18,397 nt of DNA from Bacillota bacterium. GTDB lineage: Bacteria > Bacillota > Desulfitobacteriia > Desulfitobacteriales > Desulfitobacteriaceae. Both the position numbers and the translations under genes were made by a program. Location: assembly GCA_023390635.1 (NCBI GenBank), contig JAEWCM010000181.1:1-18397 (forward strand). The letters run 5' to 3'. Below the pieces are notes generated by a model that saw only the letters and a list, made by a program, of their open reading frames with translations, was not told the DNA's origin and ran no database searches. This document shows positions 13,059 to 18,397 of this stretch, one piece after another. The number at the start of each line of letters is the position of its first letter. Positions within the stretch are counted from its first letter, which is position 1.

Positions 13059-14117
13059 ATGAAAATGAAGCGCACAATAACTTTCATGACGGCCGGGCTC
13101 ATTCTGTTGACATTAGCAGGATGCGAAGGGAAAACAAACGATAAGACGATTACCAATATTGACGGAGCAAAGATAAATGTCCCGGAAAAGGCAGAACGAA
13201 TTGCAGCGGTTTACGGTCCTTCTTATGAAGCAGTAGTGGCTTTAGGGGATGAAGATAAAGTGGTGGTGCGGGCTGATGTTCAAACCGACAGCTTGCCTTG
13301 GGCCACTAAGGTTTTTAAAAGAATCAGAACATTACCTTATTTGAAAAATGTGCACACAGGGGTTAATACGGAAGAGGTATTGAAATATAATCCTGATATT
13401 ATCTTTGGTTTTCCCCGCCCTAATGAAATTAAGAAGCTTGAGGATGCGGGGGTCGCTGTAGTACCTGGTACATCGACAGGTAAATTGTCTGATACTCCTG
13501 ACTTATTGATGGTCTATGCTCAAGCTTTAGGGGAGTCGGAAGTGGAAAGGGCCAAAGCCTATGCCGACTATTTTGATCAGAAGATGAGTATGGTTAAAAG
13601 CGTCACAGAAAAGATTCCGGAGGTCGATCGTCCAAAAGTGTACTATGCGGGAGTTGATCTCCTAACGACTTACGGTAAATACTCTGATCTTCCTGAGCTG
13701 ATTGAAGCTGCGGGCGGCCAGGCCGTGTCTAAAGATTTAGAAGCTGGGAATCGAAGCCAGATCACATTTGAGCAGTTGGCAGCTTGGAATCCTGACTTTA
13801 TTTTTATTGATCATGGAGGAATTAATGACTCCAGCACTGTGGAAAAGATTATGGCTGATACTTATGCCGATGGACGGTATAATCAAATTTCCGCCGTAGC
13901 ACATAAACAAATTTACCTCTCTCCCAGTGGTGTGTTCTACTGGGATATGGGGCTGCAAAAAATTCTCCTGCTGATGCAGGTAGCTAAGATCCTCCATCCC
14001 GATGCTTTTCCTGATCTGGATATGGTCAAAGAGGTTAAAGCATTTTACACACAGTTTTACCAATATAATTTAACAGACGACGAAGCAAGGAAGCTTTTAA
14101 ATCGGCAAAATCCATAA
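13059..14117 (+). CDS. Metal-complex ABC transporter substrate-binding lipoprotein (FepB/BtuF-like, cluster A)
   Basis: This ~352-residue lipoprotein has a lipobox ending in LAGC followed by a short linker. It has the TroA/FepB-type two-lobe fold: KINVPEKAERIAAVYGPSYEAVVALG (lobe 1), TEEVLKYNPDIIFGFP, then ELIEAAGGQAVSKDL, TFEQLAAWNPDFIFI and QIYLSPSGVFYWDMGLQKILLLMQVAKILHPD (lobe 2). It captures the ligand for the FecCD-type permease. Three in-frame ATGs lie at 13053, 13059 and 13065; AGGGGA at 13045-13050 is best spaced for 13059. Substrate is not readable from sequence: family members bind haem, corrinoids, siderophores, nickel chelates or, in the MolA branch, molybdate and tungstate. The operon's ModD favours Mo/W, which is inference. 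Confidence 0.9.
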   Translation: MKMKRTITFMTAGLILLTLAGCEGKTNDKTITNIDGAKINVPEKAERIAAVYGPSYEAVVALGDEDKVVVRADVQTDSLPWATKVFKRIRTLPYLKNVHTGVNTEEVLKYNPDIIFGFPRPNEIKKLEDAGVAVVPGTSTGKLSDTPDLLMVYAQALGESEVERAKAYADYFDQKMSMVKSVTEKIPEVDRPKVYYAGVDLLTTYGKYSDLPELIEAAGGQAVSKDLEAGNRSQITFEQLAAWNPDFIFIDHGGINDSSTVEKIMADTYADGRYNQISAVAHKQIYLSPSGVFYWDMGLQKILLLMQVAKILHPDAFPDLDMVKEVKAFYTQFYQYNLTDDEARKLLNRQNP

Positions 14118-14156
14118 TTTCCTGAAAACCAATAACTAAGTAAAGGAAGTGGCAGC

Positions 14157-14384
14157 ATGAGTCAGTGTTTTTTCGAACTAAGGGTTGCAGGGATGAGTTG
14201 TCCCCGCTGTGAGGCTAAGATTAAAAAATATCTGGAAGAGACCCAGGGAGTGGAGAGCGTAAGCGCAAGTGCTGAAAAGGGTTTGGTCAGTGTTCATTAC
14301 GATGATCAGCAGGTGGACCTTCAGGTGATCAGAGATACGATAGAGAGGATTGACGATAAAAAGTTTACGGTGATCAATTCTTAG
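14157..14384 (+). CDS. HMA-domain (CopZ-like) metallochaperone-like protein
   Basis: This 75-residue protein consists of one heavy-metal-associated domain: beta strand FFELRVAG, the metal loop GMSCPRCEAKI (C15, C18), helix 1, VESVSASAEKGLVSVHYD and a second helix ending EDDKKF-like (IDDKKFTVIN). The CxxC of this family binds Cu(I) or other soft metals in the cytosol and passes them to partners by ligand exchange. Here it lies between an importer binding protein and ModD rather than beside a copper ATPase, which is an unusual setting. AAGGAAG precedes the ATG. It could deliver or scavenge the imported metal, or chaperone a different metal for the same cofactor; the sequence does not decide. 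Confidence 0.9.
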   Translation: MSQCFFELRVAGMSCPRCEAKIKKYLEETQGVESVSASAEKGLVSVHYDDQQVDLQVIRDTIERIDDKKFTVINS

Positions 14385-14404
14385 GTGAAAGGAAGTAGAC
14401 CAGA

Positions 14405-15250
14405 ATGATGTATATTTCCGATGAACTGATTGGGCGTATGATTGAAGAGGATGTTCCTTACCTTGACCTGACAACATGGGTGCTGGGAATTGGCAAGCAG
14501 CAAGGTGTGATGGAATTTTTCACACGAGATCAAGGGGTCCTTTGCGGCACAGAAGAAGTAAAGAAGATTTTTGAGAAGCTAAATGTCGACTTGATATCAG
14601 CTCTCCCTTCCGGTTCGGAGATTATGCCCGATCAGGTTTTTATCACGGCGAGAGGGGATGCGGAGGCATTGCATATGGCATGGAAGGTCTCCCAAAATAT
14701 CCTTGACCATTGTTCCGGAATTGCTACTGCTGCCAAGCATATGGTCGACGAGGCTAAGCGGGCTAACCCTCGGGCAGCAGTCATTACAACCAGAAAAGGA
14801 TTTCCCGGAGTGAAGAAATTATCCACTAAAGCGGCAATGATGGGAGGGGCTTTTCCTCACCGTTTAGGATTATCGGAAACGGTGCTGGTATTCAAGCAGC
14901 ATCTGAATTTTCTGGGCGGGCTGGAAAGTTTTATCACTATGCTTCCTGATATACAATGTAAAATTTGTGAAAAAAAGATAATTGTCGAGGCGGATTCTGT
15001 GGAAGAAGGGAAAAAGCTTTGCCAGGCCGGAGTAGATGGCATCCAGTTTGATAAACTGGCTGTCCATGCTCTGGAGAAGGGTGTAAAAGAGATCAAGGCC
15101 ATGAATTCCCATGTTTCTGTTTTGGCGGCGGGCGGAATTAATATCAGCAATGCTTATGAGTATGCAGCAACCGGTGTGGATGCCTTGGTTACATCAAGTC
15201 TTTATAGTGCTAAGCCCCTTGATATCGGAGTGAGAATCAGGCAGGCGTAA
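14405..15250 (+). CDS. modD: ModD, NadC-like (quinolinate phosphoribosyltransferase-fold) protein
   Basis: This 281-residue protein matches the type II phosphoribosyltransferase (NadC) fold in length and order: an N-terminal alpha/beta domain, then an open barrel with ITTRKGFPGVKKLSTKAAMMGG (127-148), PHRLGLSETVLVFKQH (151-166) and the barrel end AAGGINISNAYEYAATGVDALVTSS. The PHRLGLSE signature and the K in place of the NadC Arg after PG(L/V) mark it as ModD rather than NadC. ModD is found in molybdenum transport operons; its biochemical role is unresolved in what I know, although the fold suggests a phosphoribosyl or nucleotide-type reaction. Its presence is the main sequence clue that this importer handles molybdate/tungstate or a derivative. 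The start is one of two adjacent ATGs (14405, 14408) after GGAAG. Confidence 0.88.
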   Translation: MMYISDELIGRMIEEDVPYLDLTTWVLGIGKQQGVMEFFTRDQGVLCGTEEVKKIFEKLNVDLISALPSGSEIMPDQVFITARGDAEALHMAWKVSQNILDHCSGIATAAKHMVDEAKRANPRAAVITTRKGFPGVKKLSTKAAMMGGAFPHRLGLSETVLVFKQHLNFLGGLESFITMLPDIQCKICEKKIIVEADSVEEGKKLCQAGVDGIQFDKLAVHALEKGVKEIKAMNSHVSVLAAGGINISNAYEYAATGVDALVTSSLYSAKPLDIGVRIRQA

Positions 15251-15309
15251 AGAAAGGGAGAAGTCGTTTTTGTCTGGGATGACGGCGGGCTTAAAAGGAG
15301 AAGATAGAC

Positions 15310-16119
15310 TTGCTTTTTGAATTAAAAGAGGGAACCTGTGGTTATCATATAGGAACGCCTGTTTTGAAGGATATCTCTTTCAAAGTTAGATCAGGAGAAG
15401 TGCTTTGCGTTTTAGGTCCCAACGGGACCGGTAAAACCACTCTGTTCAAATCAATTCTGAGGTTGATTAAACTGCAAAGCGGTGTACTGGAGATCGACGG
15501 GGAGGATACCTCCAAATGGAACAGACAGAGTTTGGCCCAAAAGGTCGCTTATATTCCTCAGGCACATAATCCTCCCTTCCCTTTTACGGTCCTGGATGTG
15601 ATTTTAATGGGAAGAACGGCTCACTTAGGAGCATTATCTTCTCCTGCACAAAAGGATGTGGCAATTGCTGATCAGGTGATTGAGGATTTGAATATTACCT
15701 ATCTGAGAAATAAGGTTTATACAGAGATTAGCGGAGGAGAGAAGCAGTTAGTCCTGATTGCCCGTGCCCTGGCTCAGCAGCCGCAAATGATGGTGATGGA
15801 TGAGCCGACGGCAGCTCTGGATTTTGGCAATCAGCTGCTTGTATTGAATCAGGTAGAGAAATTAGCTCAAAAAGGCTTGGCTATTATTATGGCTTCACAT
15901 TTTCCCGATCATGCCTTTCTTTATTCATCTCAAGTCATACTCCTAAAAGACAGAGGAATCTACGCCCAGGGGACGCCTGAAGAGGTGGTGACGGAAGAAA
16001 ACCTTGGACATCTTTATAAGGTAGGGGTTAAAATTGTTGATGTGGGTATGAAGGCAGGTGGAGATGCTGATCGGCCGATTAAAGTATGTATCCCTGTTAA
16101 TGAGCATATATCAAGATGA
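15310..16119 (+). CDS. FecE/BtuD-type ABC importer ATP-binding protein
   Basis: This 269-residue ATPase has Walker A GPNGTGKT (36-43), Q-loop YIPQ (Q84), signature SGGEKQ (141-146), Walker B MVMDEPT (161-167), D-loop AALD and switch His in ASHF. The QGTPEEVVTEENL...LY motif near 220-240 is typical of the FecE/BtuD group, so it pairs with the FecCD-type permease at 11534. It starts with TTG at 15310, supported by AAGGAG 8 nt upstream. The last ~35 residues form a short C-terminal extension. It is the last gene of the operon, separated from ModD by 59 nt and followed at once by a terminator. Confidence 0.92.
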   Translation: MLFELKEGTCGYHIGTPVLKDISFKVRSGEVLCVLGPNGTGKTTLFKSILRLIKLQSGVLEIDGEDTSKWNRQSLAQKVAYIPQAHNPPFPFTVLDVILMGRTAHLGALSSPAQKDVAIADQVIEDLNITYLRNKVYTEISGGEKQLVLIARALAQQPQMMVMDEPTAALDFGNQLLVLNQVEKLAQKGLAIIMASHFPDHAFLYSSQVILLKDRGIYAQGTPEEVVTEENLGHLYKVGVKIVDVGMKAGGDADRPIKVCIPVNEHISR

Positions 16120-16147
16120 GGCAGATGGTTAAAACCCTCTGCCTTTT
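16119..16147 (+). terminator. Rho-independent terminator of the ABC/ModD operon
   Basis: AGGCAGA (16119-16125) pairs with TCTGCCT (16138-16144), with a further GG/CC pairing inside, and is followed by a short T run. The left arm begins on the last base of the ATPase stop codon. Confidence 0.75.
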
Positions 16148-16167
16148 ATCTTATTAAGCAAAAGGCG

Positions 16168-16198
16168 TTGACTTAAAGCTAACTCTAAAGGATATAAT
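16168..16198 (+). promoter_or_regulatory. MerR-type promoter (19-bp spacer with inverted repeat) for the Fe-S aldo/keto reductase-lar operon
   Basis: TTGACT (16168-16173) and TATAAT (16193-16198) are separated by 19 nt, the over-long spacing typical of MerR-activated promoters. The spacer contains CTTAAAG (16172-16178), N4, CTCTAAA (16183-16189), close to the CTTAAAG-N4-CTTTAAG operator described for the Bacillus aldehyde-responsive MerR regulator AdhR (5 of 7 in the right half). Transcription would start near 16205, giving a leader of ~107 nt before the start codon. Confidence 0.75.
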
Positions 16199-16311
16199 GA
16201 TACTATCGTTCAAGCAGTGATTTCTGCTGGATTTATTTGCTGGGCAAAGTTAATTTACAATGGTAATTGGACAATCATTAAGTTCACCAGTAAATGTAAG
16301 GAGTGAGTGAT

Positions 16312-17463
16312 TTGCAGTATAGAAGATTGGGTAAAACGAATGAAATGGTTTCGGCGTTGGGGTTTGGCTGCATGCGCTTACCTCTATTATCTGGCGGAGA
16401 CACATCAAAGATAAATGAGGAAAAAGCGATTGCCATGATTCGCTATGCTATCGATCAGGGGGTAAATTATATTGATACAGCTTATCCCTACCATAGCACG
16501 GACCGAAGCAAGGGAGGTGCCAGTGAGCCATTGGTAGCCAAAGCGTTAAAAGACGGCTACAGGGAGAAGGTCAATGTGGCCACTAAGCTTCCCAGTTGGT
16601 TGATCAAAACAAGGGAAGATATGGACCGTTATTTAAATGAGCAACTGAAGCGCTTGGAAGTAGAGTGTATTGATTTTTATCTGGTCCATACCATCAATAC
16701 CGAGTTTTGGGATACTTTAAAGAAAGCAGAAATGGGAGATTTCCTCGATCAGGCCATCCGCGATGGGAAAATTCGCTACGCAGGATTTTCTTTTCATGAT
16801 AAACTGCCTTTATTTAAGGAAGTGGCGGATTTCTATGACTGGTCATTCTGTCAGATCCAATATAATTATTTGGATGAAAACTTTCAGGCTGGTACGGAAG
16901 GATTAAAGTATGCTGCGGATAAAGACCTGGGGATAGTGATTATGGAACCCTTGCGGGGAGGAAAGCTGGTTGATCTTCCAGAGGAAGCTCAAATGGTGCT
17001 TGAACGATCCCAAAAGGGGAGGACCGCTGCAGATTGGGGTTTACGTTGGGTTTGGAACCATCCTGAGGCAGGAGTGGTTTTAAGTGGTATGAGCACGATG
17101 GGACAGGTTGAGGAAAATTTAAAGTCAGCCGAAACATCCCGGGTTGATTCGATGAGCGAAGAAGAATTGGCTCAAGTTGAAGAAGTAAAGGGCATCCTGA
17201 GAGAAAAAATGCGTATCGGTTGTACGGCCTGCGAATACTGCCTGCCCTGTCCGCAGGGAGTATGGATTCCGGGAATTTTTGATGCTTATAATCATTATGT
17301 GATATCTAAGGATGGTAATATGCCCACATATTTTGCATCAATTTCTCCCGAACAGGCATCTTCCCGTTGCATACAGTGCGGTTTATGTGAACAGCACTGT
17401 CCACAGGGAATTGCAATCATTAAAGAATTAAAAAAGATTACAAATTTAGTGAAGAGAGGTTAA
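16312..17463 (+). CDS. Aldo/keto reductase with C-terminal iron-sulfur cluster domain
   Basis: I place the start at TTG 16312 (QYRRLGKTNEMVSALGFG), with AAGGAG 8 nt upstream. A GTG at 16303 in the same frame overlaps that ribosome site; numbering below is from TTG. Residues ~1-280 form the aldo/keto reductase barrel with the catalytic tetrad D55, Y60, K92 and H126 (IDTAYPY, NVATKLP, LVHT). The C-terminus carries CTACEYCLPC (C304, C307, C310, C313) and CIQCGLCEQHC (C353, C356, C359, C363), a ferredoxin-like domain seen in anaerobe enzymes of the COG1453 type. It probably reduces an aldehyde or ketone in the cytosol, with the cluster passing electrons or being structural. It is first in an operon with larE (2-nt gap) and larC. 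A MerR/AdhR-type promoter fits induction by reactive carbonyls. Exact substrate unknown. Confidence 0.9.
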   Translation: MQYRRLGKTNEMVSALGFGCMRLPLLSGGDTSKINEEKAIAMIRYAIDQGVNYIDTAYPYHSTDRSKGGASEPLVAKALKDGYREKVNVATKLPSWLIKTREDMDRYLNEQLKRLEVECIDFYLVHTINTEFWDTLKKAEMGDFLDQAIRDGKIRYAGFSFHDKLPLFKEVADFYDWSFCQIQYNYLDENFQAGTEGLKYAADKDLGIVIMEPLRGGKLVDLPEEAQMVLERSQKGRTAADWGLRWVWNHPEAGVVLSGMSTMGQVEENLKSAETSRVDSMSEEELAQVEEVKGILREKMRIGCTACEYCLPCPQGVWIPGIFDAYNHYVISKDGNMPTYFASISPEQASSRCIQCGLCEQHCPQGIAIIKELKKITNLVKRG

Positions 17464-17465
17464 AC

Positions 17466-18290
17466 ATGGATAATTCTAAATTACAATTATTAAAAGCAAT
17501 CATAGAAAAAAATAAAAGTGCCGCAGTAGCTTTTTCTGGCGGAGCAGACAGTACTTTCCTTTTAAAAGTATCCAGGGAGGTTTTAGGAGATCGGGTGATT
17601 GCCGTGACAGCGACATCATCGACCTATCCGGAGCGGGAATTGAATGAAGCGATTCAGTATGCTAAAGAGCTGGGAGTCAGACATCTTGTGATTCCGTCGG
17701 AAGAGCTGGACATTGCAGGGTTTGCTGAGAATCCTAAAAACCGTTGTTATTTTTGCAAGAAAGAGCTGTTTACGAAAATCAGAACAGAGGCTGCCAATTA
17801 CGAAATTGAAACGGTTTTTGATGGCACGAATCTGGATGATACAGGGGACTTTCGGCCAGGTATGACTGCCGCTGCTGAGCTTAATGTAAAAAGCCCTTTA
17901 AAAGAGGCAGGTTTAGGTAAAGAAGAAATCAGAGCATTGTCCAAGGAGATGGGACTTCCTACCTGGGATAAACCCTCCTTTGCTTGCTTGTCTTCCCGAT
18001 TCCCTTATGGGCAGAAAATTACTGCCCCGAAGTTAAAAATGGTGGAGCAGGCCGAGCAATATCTTCTCGATTTGGGAATAAAACAGGTGCGAGTTAGACA
18101 TCATGATGAAATAGCCCGTATCGAGGTTGCTCCGGAAGAACGGATAAGATTTTTTGACCTGGCTGTCATGGACAGAATAGGCAAGGCATTTAAGGAGATC
18201 GGATTTACCTACGTTACCCTGGATATACTCGGGTATAGGACGGGAAGTATGAATGAGGTTCTGACAAAGGAAGAACAGGGGTTGGCATAA
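17466..18290 (+). CDS. larE: LarE, sulfur insertase of nickel-pincer nucleotide cofactor synthesis
   Basis: This 274-residue PP-loop enzyme has the pyrophosphatase motif SGGADST (24-30). LarE adenylates the carboxylates of the P2CMN intermediate and inserts sulfur to give the dithio-acid pincer of the nickel cofactor used by lactate racemase and other LarA-like enzymes. C174 in PSFACLSSRFPYG corresponds to the sulfur-donating Cys of Lactobacillus LarE. C94 and C97 (CYFC) give a three-cysteine set, which fits the class proposed to carry a [4Fe-4S] cluster instead of sacrificing the Cys; this last point is inference. The start ATG lies 2 nt past the aldo/keto reductase stop, with AGAGAGG upstream. 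The stop shares its last base with the larC start (TAATG). Confidence 0.93.
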   Translation: MDNSKLQLLKAIIEKNKSAAVAFSGGADSTFLLKVSREVLGDRVIAVTATSSTYPERELNEAIQYAKELGVRHLVIPSEELDIAGFAENPKNRCYFCKKELFTKIRTEAANYEIETVFDGTNLDDTGDFRPGMTAAAELNVKSPLKEAGLGKEEIRALSKEMGLPTWDKPSFACLSSRFPYGQKITAPKLKMVEQAEQYLLDLGIKQVRVRHHDEIARIEVAPEERIRFFDLAVMDRIGKAFKEIGFTYVTLDILGYRTGSMNEVLTKEEQGLA

Positions 18291-18397
18291 TGAGGATTTT
18301 GTACTATGACTGTTTTTGCGGGATCAGTGGTGACATGAATTTAGGGGCGCTTCTTGATCTGGGAGTGCCGGAGGAACATTTGCGGAAAGGGCTGGCA
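18290..18397 (+). CDS. larC: LarC, nickel insertase for the pincer cofactor (5' part only)
   Basis: Only the first 36 codons lie in the window; the gene runs off the right edge. The N-terminus (ILYYDCFCGISGDMNLGALLDLG) is the characteristic start of LarC, the CTP-dependent cyclometallase that inserts nickel into the pincer nucleotide. The ATG overlaps the larE stop by one base, so the two are translationally coupled. Confidence 0.9.
   Translation, partial: MRILYYDCFCGISGDMNLGALLDLGVPEEHLRKGLA

Noticed and set aside
12890..13144. 84-codon + strand ORF bridging the CxxC lipoprotein and the binding protein
   Set aside because: It is out of frame with both flanking lipoproteins, whose signal peptides and lipoboxes are convincing; the product is compositionally odd (Arg/Lys/Asn-rich).
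14405..15250. Assignment as NadC (NAD biosynthesis)
   Set aside because: The PHRLGLSE signature, the Lys replacing the NadC Arg after PG, the transport-operon context and the absence of nadA/nadB favour ModD.
15270..15320. 16-codon TTG ORF preceded by AGGGAG and overlapping the ATPase start, a possible coupling leader peptide
   Set aside because: Too short and without comparative support; the ATPase already has its own AAGGAG site.
1..18397. CRISPR arrays, tRNA/rRNA genes, phage attachment sites or intact IS elements
   Set aside because: None seen; the only regular repeat is coding (2567-2689) and the only transposon trace is the IS256 relic.

Overview
The window looks like chromosome of an anaerobic, respiring Gram-positive bacterium (Bacillota). 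The best fit is the Desulfitobacterium/Desulfosporosinus part of the Peptococcaceae, but this is an inference and no rRNA or other marker is present. Support: two LPxTG (sortase-anchored) proteins and lipoproteins (Gram-positive envelope), a CxxCH haem-binding motif, a Tat-exported flavoprotein with tatA nearby, strong GGAGG ribosome sites, TTG/GTG starts, and nickel-pincer (lar) genes.

Region 1 (77-3442, + strand): a Tat-signal, [4Fe-4S]/FMN/FAD flavoprotein of the old-yellow-enzyme/dienoyl-CoA-reductase type, markedly GC-rich; a small LPxTG protein with one CxxCH motif and a Thr-Pro repeat stalk; a terminator; then tatA with its own terminator. The three fit an extracytoplasmic redox module. 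Region 2 (3443-3965): no intact gene, but a decayed IS256/Mutator transposase tail on the minus strand, then a near-consensus promoter with an AT-rich palindrome and a ~180-nt leader. Region 3 (3966-5831): a 621-residue LPxTG surface protein with an FN3 domain, a two-module ectodomain, two FIVAR-like bundles and a wall anchor. It converges on region 4 at a perfect 17-bp bidirectional terminator.

Region 4 (10318-5954, - strand): three overlapping genes, namely a Cys-rich Ig-like (BIG2-type) surface protein, an ABC ATPase and a large ABC permease with a C-terminal ectodomain. Region 5 (10680-16147, + strand, divergent from region 4): a seven-gene operon of lipoprotein, FecCD-type permease, small CxxC lipoprotein, metal-complex substrate-binding lipoprotein, HMA-domain metallochaperone-like protein, ModD (NadC-like) and FecE-type ATPase. 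ModD suggests molybdate/tungstate or a derived form as the cargo; the HMA and CxxC proteins suggest thiophilic-metal handling. Region 6 (16168-18397): a promoter with the geometry of a MerR-family (AdhR-type) operator drives an Fe-S aldo/keto reductase, larE and the start of larC (nickel-pincer nucleotide cofactor synthesis).

The main observation is that the wall-anchored protein of region 3 and the first lipoprotein of region 5 share a ~220-residue two-module ectodomain, recognisable by eye, including a conserved HxHx(Y/F)LT motif. The CxxC lipoprotein looks like a third, shortened relative. This suggests a surface-to-membrane relay (wall protein, lipoproteins, binding protein, FecCD-type importer, cytosolic HMA/ModD), analogous in layout to the Isd haem system but without its NEAT domains. 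The ligand is not established from sequence.
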